Part shown: piece after piece, positions 13,357-24,369 of the stretch
How the letters are laid out: the number at the start of each line of letters is the position of its first letter
How positions within the stretch are numbered: position 1 is the stretch's first letter
Assembly (NCBI RefSeq): GCF_001039355.2
Contig: NW_019775553.1
Location: 227,729 to 291,728 of the forward strand
Source of the DNA: Lingula anatina
Taxonomy: Eukaryota > Brachiopoda > Lingulata > Lingulida > Lingulidae
Direction: 5' to 3'
DNA: 64,000 nt
Position numbers and translations under genes: made by a program
Notes under the pieces: generated by a model
What the model was told of the DNA's origin: nothing
The model's database searches: none
Seen by the model: the letters and a program-made list of their open reading frames with translations, nothing else

Positions 13357-14965
13357 CAGACTTGATATTTAATATGGAATATTTTTTTCCAAATCATAAT
13401 TCATCAGTTTTTTCCTATTTTGCTGACTGATAAATGAAAATAAGGATTAAAATCGTGTTTTAATAAAACGTGTTTTAATAATGCATACAGAAAAGCATTG
13501 CCTTTTTTAAGTCATGCGACAACCATTGAAAGCGATATTTTGGATCTCCATATTTTCCTAATTATTGTCTTTAAAAGAGCTACACGTCCCACAAACGCCC
13601 CCATGTCAATGTCTAGTCACAGCAACAGTCGCGGTTACGCTTGACCTCATCTTGCTGCTACTAGAGGTTTCAAGCCGCAAGGTATTCCTTATGATAGGTT
13701 TTTCGAGTTTAATCTGGAATAAAATTCCAGGCAACGGTTAAAATTTGACCAATTTGGCTCAGTTTTGTTGTAGGACATGCAGGCCGTTGATTCGGCGAGT
13801 AATGGCCTACCGACATATTGTCTATGTGGTTCAATTATGGCTATTTTGATGATCAAGGTAGCTACTCATTCCCTTGGTTCTGTAAGTTATCTGCTATTAA
13901 GAGTGCTCTGTGTGAACCGGCAATCTCATCGTGCAACCTAAAATTGTTCCTAAGGTGCCCCCTATCAAATAATAGTCAAGTGTTTCCCAGATTATTCCTT
14001 TATTTGATCTGGTTCAGGTTTTCATCGATGACTGCCATTGGTGTTTTGGTACCAATGTATTATCCACTCCAAATACTGACACTGTCAATGACACTGGTCA
14101 CTTAAGAAGTGGCACACGTTTCGTCGTAGGCCTCTTCAGGATGTCTGTAAACTCTGTTTTGACCAGTTTAGCGGTACAGGTTAAGTCTGACCCCAATAAA
14201 GAAAACCACGCGGTTTCAGTGTTCTACCCAGAAACGGTCATGATCCCCAATTCATTAAAGAAACAGACTACGCTGCTTTGCTGTTTACAGTGGCTTCCTC
14301 AGAGGTCATCTGGTATCTTAACCTGCTGAAACCAGTTTGATGTTCGCTCAGAGCCTTGAAAAACGCGTTTTGGTGACAATTTGCTCCTCATTCAAAACGG
14401 ACTGGGTGGTTTTGGTTTAACTGCAGCAGCATATCCTGAAGGAAAGTGAGTCCTGTACCCATGTGGTAAGACGTCAATGCATTGGGCGTGGTCTCTGTGT
14501 AGGTACATCAGTCTGGGCATTACTCTATAAAACTGTATAGACCATTCCGTTTGACACAATAATCTGTCTGGCAATGTCTGTGCTTTTCGCTCCATTCTGG
14601 CACAGCTTAACAATTTTGAAAAACACTGCTTGACTCATTTTACGCACTGCAAAACCGACCGCTTGCATGCAAAATTTCAAATTCTTCTATGCAGTAGTTG
14701 CCGACATATGGATACTTTTTTGACAGAACCATGCTTCGCCAAAGCCAAGCTTTGACCAGCAGAAAAGAGCACGGCCCAATTAAATCACTGCATATTACAC
14801 AAGGCAACAGAGCAACAGACTTGGTAGTCAGTTAATTGGCAGCGACACACCTGACTTCACACTTTTCCAGTCAGATGTCTTATATGAGATCTGAATTTTT
14901 TGAAAAAAGAACGCATTTTTACCTAGGTATTCCATTAAAACTGAAATATTCCATATTAAATGTCG

Positions 14966-14970
<5 letters not shown>
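13357..14970 (-). mobile_element. Tc1/mariner element, copy 1 (transposase degenerate, minus strand)
   Basis: It starts CAGACTTGATATTTAATATG and ends with the complement (ATTCCATATTAAATGTCGTCTG), sits between TA dinucleotides in a TA run, and is about 1.6 kb, the usual Tc1 size. Transposase pieces read on the minus strand but are broken by stops and frameshifts. It is closely related to 18842-20462, 48711-49846 and 38265-38990, so this family spread fairly recently here. Confidence 0.9.

Positions 14971-15030
<60 letters not shown>
14971..15030. repeat. (TA)n microsatellite
   Basis: About 60 bases of uninterrupted AT repeats at the right end of Tc1 copy 1. A shorter TA run flanks its left end, so the element landed in an AT microsatellite, as expected for TA-targeting. 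Confidence 0.95.
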
Positions 15031-15033
<3 letters not shown>

Positions 15034-15561
15034 CTCAACCTATCTATAACAGGTTACCAAGAACTGTTAACTCCATCACATTTACAGCAACTTATTCATC
15101 CTAGTGTTAGCTGACCTTGCAAGGAATTCAGTTTATTGGAATGTATTTCTGAGTAACAAGTTAAGAAAATTCACTAGTTAATTAAAGACACAAAACAACT
15201 TTCACTTTTACTTTAAACCCCTTTTCTTATTATTTTGATTAATTTAGTTACAGTATTGATAAACAAAGCATCACGTTTTCAATAATTAATATTTTAAATT
15301 ACAATCCATAACTGCAAGGTTGTGTCATTGACCAAAATACAACGTTGAGTCAACGTCACATTATGACGGTGTTTCGACGTGGCTGGATCAACGTTGATTT
15401 TACTTTGAATTGAGGTAGATCAACCGGAATTCAACGTATCAACCTGTTTTCAACGTTGATCCAACGCAACTATGCCTGCTGGGTGGCGCACGGACGCAAG
15501 GCGTTGCGGTTTACGACAGTCGTAGCCGAGTAAATTTACGCCCTGTTGGTGCAACCGGGCC

Positions 15562-16090
15562 CTGAATAGTAAATTGAATTGGAAAGATAACACCGCGAAG
15601 AGTGTAAAGAATTAAGGCACGGCAAAGAATGCATTTTTTAAGATCATCGAAAACTTTTACTGATAGCGGGCCTATTTTAGTCAATTTTTACAGGTGTGTA
15701 ATTGAAAGCATCCTAGCTTACGGAATTATAATATGGTATAGTGGAACAACTGGGAAGGAAAGAAATAAACTAACCAACGTTGTAAAAGCTGCAAGCAAGA
15801 TTATCGGGCAGGATCTATCCAAGCTGGATGATATTTTTAAAGAGAGAATGGAAAAAAGAACCGTCAACACCATGGTAGACTCTTCTCATCCTGCATCATC
15901 ACTTTTTACGTTTTTACCAAGCAATAGTAGACTTTTAACTTTTTAAGGCAGTAAACGCTTAATTGGATCTCAAAATCAAATTCTTAATTTATCTACTGTA
16001 CTACTTTTGCTATGTAAATTACCAAAATTGCTCCAAATGGAAAATGATTTCCGATTTTTATAATTGGCTAAATAAAGTCTTATCTTATCT
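15562..16090 (+). pseudogene. LINE reverse transcriptase fragment, second part
   Basis: This continues the LINE broken at 9001: an NSKLNWKDN block, then after a disrupted stretch FYRCVIESILAYGIIIWYSG and NVVKAASKIIGQDL. These are the thumb and C-terminal blocks of jockey/CR1-like LINE proteins. It ends in AATAAAGTCTTATCTTATCT, a short-repeat tail of the kind seen at LINE 3' ends. Degenerate and inactive. Confidence 0.85.
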
Positions 16091-16232
16091 TAAAAATAAA
16101 TGATTGTACCTAGATCATCATCATCATCATCATTTAGAGCCTATAGTGTTCCACTGTTGGACAAAGGCCTCAGCATGCTTTTTCCATTGTTTCCTATCCT
16201 GAACCTNAAAAATTTAAACCCCCGGGGGGGAG

Positions 16233-16270
<38 letters not shown>

Positions 16271-16927
16271 AGGCTACGGCCCTGTTATATGTTTTTTGGC
16301 ATTATAATGATCTAAAGAAATTATATTTATTTATGCTGATATGCAAATTTATGTAAAACTGAGAGAGCCCGTAAAACCCCCTTTACACTGGACGGCGTCC
16401 TTTCTGCGTCCTTTGTGAGATAGATGAAACTGGCATCACTGTGGTTGTAATAAAGAGACACAATCCTTGCTTTGGTTGCAGAATGAATGTTTAATGATCG
16501 GCCAGTTTTCGAAACTTAAATAATAATTATTTTTTACTCTCAAACAGGACCGTAATAAACGACACAGAAAAGACGCCGTCCACTGTAAAGGGGGCTTAAA
16601 ATGTAACGGCAGACATTTTAATGCTTGATTACTTATTATTATTATATTCTGCATTTACACGCTTTGCCTTGTAATTTTTGAATGGTATGTTCCATTCTGT
16701 ATCGTTGTATGAAAATCTAGTCTTATTTTTAAAGTGATTAAAATCGGTTGTAATATGTGTATCAGTAGTCTACACGTTTTAGCAAAGAGGTTCACTGCAG
16801 GCGTTTTGATTGAAATCAATAAAAACCATTTTGTCACTGTAACGAACAATTGCTCAACATTTCTTCCGTCATGAATGAGACACTGCATTAAGGGCACTGT
16901 TATTGCACTTCTTGGAAGTGATAAAAA
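16091..16927. other. Spacer with an assembly seam and the upstream flank of receptor A
   Basis: An N at 16207 followed by a long homopolymer of C (about 16231-16268) looks like an assembly or sequencing artefact. From about 16697 on, the sequence is paralogous to the flank of receptor B (23120-23180 and 24085-24370), so the duplicated block includes promoter sequence. Confidence 0.6.
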
Positions 16928-16937
16928 TGCGCATGCG
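16928..16937. promoter_or_regulatory. NRF1-like palindrome upstream of receptor A
   Basis: TGCGCATGCG, the core of the NRF1 site, followed by TTTTTCCTGTTTT with an ETS-type TTCC core. It ends 94 bases before the receptor A start codon and is conserved, with the same spacing, before receptor B. Conservation in an otherwise diverged flank supports a promoter role; binding is inferred. Confidence 0.5.
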
Positions 16938-17031
16938 TTTTTCCTGTTTTCAAAAACGAGGCAAATAAAACAACACAGGGTGTATTATTCTATGTTAATC
17001 GACTAACTGCAGAAAGTGCAGACGTCTCAAC

Positions 17032-20000
17032 ATGGCTGCTATTGGTCAAAGCTTGGTTGTCCTTCTGTGTTTTGTACAGTCAGGTAAATTGCGTGTATTT
17101 GCGAACATTCATGCTACAGGTACAGGGAGCACATACCAGTATATATGGGCCTAATAGTTTTGCCTATAAATAGTACATATATGATAGAAAGATTGGGGGG
17201 GGGGAGAGGTGCGACTGTTCCATGAATGTTTTGCACAACCGAGTTTACATTTCAAGAGTCCATGGAGAAGTTTTGGATTTATTGTGGATTTATTTAATCC
17301 CCTTTTTCAAAATTAAACTTGATTGTGAACCGTGAAAACAAGGAACTTGTCAGGAGTTTAACTTTATTAATTTTTCGAAACTAGGGACAGCCATTCAGTG
17401 TCTTATCTGCCAGTCACCTGGTTACAATCTGAGCTCCATTTCACAAAACCTTTACCGGAATTACGACCGGCGGTGTGAGGATAACCCCTCTGCGGCGACA
17501 AGCTTTGGAGAGTGCAGTGGGTCCTGCTATTATCTGAGGGTCTCCCAGTCTTTAACAAAGACAGTAAGTATCTAGTGTTGTAGTGGGTTTCTTAAGATGA
17601 GCCGAGGAGGTGGGGTCAGTCTAGTTTGGATTTGTTCACTCTTTTCTCCGCAGCAGAGTTGTGCTACATGTATATAGGCCTATCCATTTATTGAAAACAG
17701 TAATAGATAAGGGTCATTTGTATTTACTCTTAGTTCTGCATCTTACATACCTACATGTACCTATGTACCCCTTTGTGGATCTCATTTGTAGTTAGAAAAT
17801 AATAGAAGATAAATAAATATTTAAAAAAAAACTGTCACTCTAGAACACCAACTCCGCAGTCAACTCACGTGACTGGGTACGCGGTTGCTTAGCAACGACC
17901 AGTGTCGATGAAGGGTGTATGAATCTGACCTTGGCTAATCTGGAGGACATTCAGAACATCCTCCCGAACAGTGTATCCACTGTGACCGCCATGGAGGGAC
18001 GCCTGTGTGTGTGTAACTCAGACCGATGTAATGTCGATATCACGAGCCTTGTGACATTACCACAAGGTAGGGATTACAATAGTGATAATAATTATTATTC
18101 TTTTAATATCATCATCGACATTTTTGGAATTTCTTTTATCATACTGTTATCAGGGCCGTCTTCTGAGTCTTCCGGAAGACGGTCAGGTTTTTAAGTTTAC
18201 ATTGACGGGTATCTAATTTTTCTGTCGAAAGACGGTCAAAAATGGGGGATGGCACAACAAAGATAATTTGGAAGACTGTCGGAAAATACCTCTGGATCCT
18301 CCACTGTTGTTATAGGTCTCTCCCATTAGTATAATTTGCAAGTAATATTTACGGAGGTTTTATATTTCACCTTTTCTCATTCGCGCATTGATGCAATGAA
18401 GCGGACCCCTCATCAACTGTACACGAAAATTTCATTTGATAAAGCACATTCGGTTACGTTTGTCATAATTTATTTTTAGTTTTATGTCATTGCAGCAATT
18501 GTCAAATATTACCTCCCGTGGGTCATCATAGCACCTGTTATAACCTTGACGCTGTTTATCCTGATTGCAACCGGCCTTCGAGTGTTGTGTCTGAAGCACC
18601 CTAACAACATCTATGTTCTGAAGTGGAACTACATGTTTTTCACCAATTGGCAATGCTGTAGTGTTTGTTATATTATTTTATAGCCATTTGCCTCTTTACT
18701 TAAATATTGCAATAGTGACATATGATGTCCGTGTATACAACATGTATTATTTTAGCTATTCACGCATTTATTTTAGTTAATGTTGGCATAGTTAAAAATC
18801 GAAATACTCCTCTGTTTCAATTTCACTTGAAGTAGGAAATACAGACTTGACATTTAATATGGAATATTTCATCAGTTTTTTCCAATTTTGCTGACTGATA
18901 AATGAAAATAAGGATTAAATTCGTGTTTTAATAACTTTAAATTATCTCTTTGATGTCATGCTGACATCAGCTCATTGGTTGAATTCGACAGTGAGGCAAA
19001 CAGAAATGCATTGGCTATTCTATGTCATACGACATCCATTAAATGAGATATTTTGGATCTCTATATTTTCCAAATTATCGTCTGTAAAAGAGTTATGTCA
19101 GTGTGTAGTCATAGTAACGGTCGCTGTTACGCCTGGCCTCTTCTGTCTGTTACCAGTGCTCTCAAGCGGCAAGGCATTCCTTGGGAAAAGTTTTTAGAGT
19201 TCAATCTGGAATATTATTCCAGGCATCGGTCCAAAATTGTCCAATTTGGTCCAGTTTTGATGTAGGGCATGTAAGCAGTTGATTCGGCGAGTAATGGCTT
19301 ACCCACATATTGTCTATGCGGTTCAAATGTGGCGATTTTGATGACCAGGGTAGCTGCTCATTCCCTTGGTTCTGTAAGTTATCTGCTATTAAAAGTGCTC
19401 TGTGTGAACTGGCAATCTGACCGTGCAACCTAAAATTGTTCCTAAGGTGCCCCTTATCAAATGATAGTCAAGTGGTTCCCAGATTATTCCTTTATTTGAT
19501 CTGGTTCAGGTTTTCGTCAATGACTACCATTGGTGTTTTGGCACCAATGTGGTATCCACTCCAAATACTGACGCTGTCAATGACCCGTGTCACTTTACAC
19601 GCGGTACATGCTTCGTCGTAGGCCTCTTCTGGATGTCTGTAAACTCTGTTTTGACTAGCTTGGAGGTACAGGTGAAATCTGACCTCAATAAAGAAAGCCA
19701 AGCGGTTTCAGTGTTCTACCCAGAAACGGTCATGGCCCCCAATTCATTAGAGAAACAGACGACGATGTTTTGCTGTTTACAGTGGGTACCTCGCAGGTTG
19801 TCTAGTATTCTAACCTGCTAAAACCAGTTTGGTGTTCGTTAAGGGCCTGGAAAAACGCATTTTAGGGCAATTTACCCCTCGTTCTGAACAGACTGGGTGG
19901 CTTTTGTTTAGTTGCAGCAGCGTATCCCGAAAGACAGTAGGTCCTGTACCCTGTAGGTAAGATTTTGATACATTGGGTGTGACCTCTGTGTAATTACATC

Positions 20001-22019
20001 AGTCTGGGCATTTCTCTATAAAACTGTGCGGACCGTTCCGTTTGGCGCTGTAATCTGTCTGGTAATGTCTGTCTTTTTCGCGCCATTCTGCCACAAATTT
20101 ACAAATTTGTAAAGCACTCCTTAGCTCATTTTACGCACTGCAAAATTGACCGCTTGCATGCAAAATTTCAAATTCTTCTATGGGATAGTTGCCGACATAC
20201 GATTACTTTTTTGACAGAACCAAGATTTGCCTAAGCCAAGCATTGACCAGCCCAAACGAACACTACCCAATTAAATCACCGCATATTACATAATGTAGCA
20301 GCGCAACCGACATGCAAGTCAGTTAATTGGTAGCGGCACACCTGACTACACACTTCTCCATTCACAAATCTTATATGAGATCGGAGTTTTTTGAAAAAAG
20401 AACAAATTTTTACCTAGGCATACCTTCGAAACTGAAATATTCCATATTAAATGTCAAGTCTGTATTTTCAGAAATATATTCAGAAAATAAGGTTTATTTC
20501 TGAAACATATTGTCAAAATTAGTTGAATGGAAAATAATTCCTATTTGTTTTTATTGTTTCCTTTATTCATTCTGACAGGTCCTGTGAGGGGTGATGCTTC
20601 GAGTGATACAAAGAAGGCTATCTGTACTCATAAGCTTTGTTCAGTGGCTTGCTGTTCACACAAGTGTAACTGTACGTAATAAAAAGACAAAAATATGCTG
20701 ACATAATTTACAAAAACCCTTTGAAGCATTGAGCACATTAAGTGGAACCATTTCTCCAAAACTAACAATAAAAGCCAATGTTGTTTGTTATGTAATTTTA
20801 TATTGCAATTGTCCTTTTTACCCAAAAACTGCAATAGTGACATGTGATGTTTTTGTATACTACATTTACATTATGTACATGCATGACGCTTACTAATCAC
20901 GTACTTATTTCAGTTAATTTAAATGTTAATATATAGTAAAAAAAAAAGCAAAGAAACCTTTTCACAAATATATTAATTAAATAAGGTTTATTTTTGAAAA
21001 AAAATCTTAAAATCAGTTGAATTTGTATAAAAAATTCTTATTTTTTGCTGCTGTTTTCCTTATTCATTCTGTCAGGTTCAGATACGTACAAGTATAACGC
21101 AGTTGTTTCCTTTTATGAGACCGATGATGAAGACGAAGAGCCAGAAGAAGAAATAGGGAATAAAAATGAAAAGGAAAGAATAAAGAAATGCTTACACGAG
21201 CTTAATCGCCTAAGGGGTGATTACAAAGTGAAATTCCAGGATGATGTCGCCGGGGGTAAGTACATGGCATAGATTATATTTATTTCTCCGATTAATAGAA
21301 AAAGTTTGATTGCACTGAAAAAAATTTTAAAAAAGTTCATTCTGATCGGAAAGTAATTTGCTTGTGCACTACATTGTAGTTATGTTGCTGTCGTCGTAAA
21401 TACACTGTAAACACTCCTTATTAAACAAAATGTTTAACTTTTTTTCGATGATGCTTTGATTTTATGGAGTCCCACTTATTTGTATAAAGCCTTAGTCACA
21501 ACTGGATGCACAGTGACCCCCCCTCTTCATCGGTGTTAAGGAATAAGTAAGTATTAAATTATAATGACCTCTTTTCTCATTTCAGATTTAGTTCCAGATA
21601 ATTTAGAAGTAATAATAAGACAAAGTCGACTGTTCATCATGCTCGTCTCCGAAAAGTATTTTACACCGAAACACAAAGACATTTTGGCAGTGGCACAAAC
21701 CAAGGTAAACGCTGGAAAATTGAACATCATTGCAATCATCCTCCAGGATATTAACCGAGATAAACTTAAAACAGATGAAACAAATAAATTGATAATCAAC
21801 TTACTGGACGGTACGTTTTGCAGACCTACTATAAAACTTAGGTGGCCGGCAGAAGAGAACGAAGAAGAACAAGATCTAGAAAAATTCCGGAAAAAACTTC
21901 GGCTGTGTATGCCTAATAAGGATATCTTAGATATAAAATGTGTGTGCCTGAAAAGGAGAAACCACGAGGCAAGGTACCATAGGTATGAAGAAAGGGTGGA
22001 AATTCAAAACGCAATTTAA
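17032..22019 (+). CDS. Receptor A: Ly6/uPAR (LU) ectodomain, TM helix, cytoplasmic TIR domain
   Basis: Seven exons join in frame to 440 residues: 17032-17083, 17385-17563, 17844-18066, 18496-18657, 20579-20671, 21076-21255 and 21586-22019. Residues 1-17 are a signal peptide. Exons 2-3 form a three-finger domain with ten cysteines (start CLIC, end CVCNSDRCN). Exon 4 holds a transmembrane helix (about 158-180) and a basic/aromatic juxtamembrane part (LKHPNN, VLKWNYMFF). Exon 5 is cysteine-rich and could be palmitoylated. Exons 6-7 form a TIR domain: box 1 YNAVVSF, an acidic insert, a weak box 2, IIRQSRLFIMLVSEKYF, and a box-3-like IKLRWP with FRKKL. TIR domains usually pass signals by TIR-TIR contact. 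The exon-4 donor (GTAGTG) is weak; reading through it would stop soon after the TM helix. A Tc1 copy sits in intron 4. Architecture sure; function inferred as immune sensing. Confidence 0.85.
18842..20462 (-). mobile_element. Tc1/mariner element, copy 2, in intron 4 of receptor A
   Basis: Ends CAGACTTGACATTTAATATG and its complement, flanked by TA on each side. The paralogous intron of receptor D (around 36610-36640) is the empty site: AGTAGGAAA continues straight into TTTTCAGAAATA. Minus-strand transposase pieces are clear (SIWSGYHIGAKTPMVVIDEN; LPWSSKSPHLNRIDNMW) but broken by stops and changes at expected catalytic-region residues, so it is inactive. Because it lies in an intron it need not harm the host gene. 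Confidence 0.93.
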
Positions 22020-22469
22020 ACAAAAACAATGCCCAACAGGTTTGAAACGTTGGTGATGAAAATGTAGAGCCACAGTGTTAAAGACAAAATGCGTTTCACA
22101 AACTTATGGAACAAAATAAACCTAATGAGCCCAGAAACTCCCGAGTACTAGAAATTCTTATATCGTGTTGAAAGAAAGCTGGAAAAAAAAAGACCGTGCG
22201 TCATGAATCGTATATCATTAGCCCCAGTTTATCGAAGACATCAGATTACTGATTTAAATCTTCATTGTTAGAATAATGCAGTTAAATTCCTAGTGTTAAT
22301 TCTGATTATCAGCTATCTTCTATCCGGTCAATATATGAGAGAAATATTTTGTGAGAATTAAGTGAAACTATTTATCAAAGCAAATTTAGAAAAAAACAAT
22401 GATAAATAAATTTGATTGGCTTGCTGCAATGCGTTTATCCCAGTGTAGTGTTTGTATTGTTTTTTTTTT

Positions 22470-22475
22470 AATAAA
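22470..22475 (+). terminator. Polyadenylation signal of receptor A
   Basis: AATAAA about 450 bases after the stop codon; the same site and context recur after receptor D (40689). A second ATAAAA-type signal follows within 15 bases. Confidence 0.55.
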
Positions 22476-22755
22476 ATATTATGTAATAAAATGGTGAAAC
22501 CAAATTTGTTATAAAAGGATTTATTACTATTCTCTTTTACAGTCATTTATCATTTAACCTTCATACCTCAGTATCAAATTATAATAATTACTTCTGAACA
22601 TTTAGTCTTTTCTGGATTTTACGTGAAGTTTCTCAATGTCCTTTCAATCCAGAATCAACAGTAAAATAGTAGTCTTTCAGACATCTTTATGACATTGTAT
22701 AAAGAAGTCAGAACGTCCCTTTAGCTTACTACGCCTGCATAACTGCTGGTCTCCC

Positions 22756-23070
22756 CCCCANTAAGCTTAATACGCCCGATCAAGCACAAACTGCTGGTTG
22801 GGCGCCCCGTGTCTGATCCACAGCTTCACCTCTGCCCCCTGTTGGGTGGCATTGCCAAGGTGAGTAACGATGGTGCCGTCATGCCCCCGCCCCCCCATGT
22901 CAACCCAACCCTTAGACCCATCTCAGCAAACAAAATTACATGTGTATTTCTTCCATTGCTAAGATGAAGCTAAGCTTCTGTCGCGTACATCATGCAGGCT
23001 ATATACAGTACATGTAAAGTTACGTGAAGCACAATACTAATGGGACACCGGGGTAAGGGTGACAACAACA
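22756..23070 (-). pseudogene. Lectin relic: last-exon fragment fused to lectin upstream flank
   Basis: The minus strand reads the last part of the beta-trefoil lectin (AEVKLWIRHGAPNQQFVLD) and ends at ATACGCCC as in the lectin at 40943. After about 100 bases it jumps to sequence paralogous to 43290-43450, upstream of the first coding exon tried there, so roughly 2.2 kb including most exons is missing. An N at 22761 sits in the block. It keeps the convergent position behind receptor A that the intact lectin has behind receptor D, showing that receptor and lectin were duplicated together. Confidence 0.85.
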
Positions 23071-23463
23071 ATAAGCAATAATTTACCCGCTTTGCTGTGT
23101 GATTTTCGAACCGTTGATTCTGTAATCTGTATCGTTGCATGAAAATCTAGTCTTATTTTTAAAGTGATTATAAATCAGTTATTAAATGTAAATATGTAAA
23201 TTAGTGTATTAAAACATGGCAACCAAAAGGTTGAAGTGATACATAAAATGGAGTGAGAATAAAATAAACAAATCAAAACAATGATATACAGGTATACAGG
23301 TATATACAGATATAATATAGGATATGCAAACAAAACTTAATGAGATAAAAAGGGATAAATTAAAATAAATAAATAAATGAAGTAAAGTTTTGCACAGGCA
23401 TCTGAAAGTTAGTGTAAAAGAGGATGGAGTTATGGTAATTAAATACAATAAAGGCCAAAACAA

Positions 23464-24060
23464 TTTTTTAAAAGAAAAAAAAAAAAAATTAGCCCACTAA
23501 TGGTTTAACAAAGAGAAAGGAATAAAAGTGTTTTTAAAACGTTCATTTCTAATTTTTGGTATGTTAAACTTTGACAGGCTATTTCTTAGTCTCCTGTGTG
23601 GATTGCAGGTTAAAAGGTAGTTTAGCTTGTCTGTGTCATTTTGTATTTTTGCAAAGAATGATTTGCAGAGTTCAACTCTGCGCTTTTTTAATGTAATAAG
23701 TTTTGCTTTGGCTAGAGCATCAACATAAGTTAATTCAGGGAAAATGATCCTAAGTGCCCTTGATTGGATGGATTCTATTATTTTACATTGTTCTCCAGTT
23801 AATCCAGAGTGCCACACAGGACAAGCATATTCAACCACGGTCCGAATTAAACTCTGATATACCGGTACATGAACAAGATCAGATGAGGACAGTGTAGCAC
23901 GTTTAAGCTGGCGCAGAAAAAACAATCGTATGCATGCTTTTTTATGGACAAAAAATCAACATGTTCAGACCATTTATGATTGTTATTGATAAAAACACCC
24001 AGCAGTTTGAACTGGGATACTTCACTGACATGAGTTCCTCTAATATTAATTGATTGACAT
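23464..24060 (-). pseudogene. LINE (jockey/CR1-like) C-terminal fragment
   Basis: The minus strand reads NNNHKWSEHVDFLS, then after a frameshift FFLRQLKRATLSSSDLVHV, IRTVVEYACPVWHSGLTGEQ and IIESIQSRALRIIFPELTY, the standard post-polymerase segment of jockey/CR1-type LINEs. 5'-truncated and followed by A-rich sequence at its 3' side. It lies in the flank of receptor B and is absent at the paralogous place in front of receptor A, so it arrived after the duplication. Confidence 0.88.
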
Positions 24061-24262
24061 TTTGTCTCTGATTGTGTAAACTAGCTGTTTTAGTACATGT
24101 AGTCTACAGGTGCTATCAATGACGTCACACTGCAGACGTTTTAACAGAAATCAATAAAAACGGTTTTGTCACTGTAACGAACAAATTGATCAAAAAATAC
24201 TTCTGTTGAATGAGGCACCGCATTGAAGGTCCTGTTATTGCACTTCTTGGAAGTGGCAAAAA

Positions 24263-24272
24263 TGCGCATGCG
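24263..24272. promoter_or_regulatory. NRF1-like palindrome upstream of receptor B
   Basis: TGCGCATGCG again, followed by a T run and CCTGTTTTC, 97 bases before the start codon; same layout as in receptor A. The shared element implies co-regulation of the two ectodomain sisters. Confidence 0.5.
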
Positions 24273-24369
24273 TTTTTTTTCCTGTTTTCAAACACGAGGC
24301 AAGTAAAACAACACTGTGTGCATTATTCTATGTTGATTGACTAACTACAGAAAGTGCAGTCGTCTCAAC

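Larger units (their letters stand above)
13016..15483. mobile_element. Nested element with CCCAGC ends and AACGTTGA subterminal repeats
   Basis: The left edge is CCCAGCGG (13016) and the right edge is its complement GCTGGG (ending 15483). Both subterminal zones are packed with AACGTTGA-type palindromic units (13040-13160 and 15340-15470). A TG dinucleotide on each side could be the target duplication. The centre is taken up by a later Tc1 copy and TA repeats. It is non-autonomous; clusters of subterminal repeats usually bind a transposase supplied from elsewhere. Confidence 0.6.
9002..15561. mobile_element. About 6.5-kb DNA transposon (composite) inserted in the LINE
   Basis: Both ends carry a perfect 17-base inverted repeat, GGCCCGGTTGCACCAAC at 9002-9018 and its complement at 15545-15561. 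The LINE reading frame resumes exactly across it with CTG repeated on both sides (8999-9001 and 15562-15564), which fits a 3-bp target duplication. The interior holds an assembly gap, an internal inverted repeat, a second nested element and a Tc1 copy. I see no transposase belonging to the outer element, so it looks non-autonomous or its gene sits in the gap. Superfamily not assigned. Confidence 0.75.

Noticed and set aside
14836-15114. Frame of 92 codons rich in Tyr-Ile repeats
   Set aside because: It is a translated TA microsatellite; the same holds for frames at 34910 and 55007.
16100-16315. Frame with a polyproline run
   Set aside because: It comes from a homopolymer C tract next to an N and is probably an assembly artefact.
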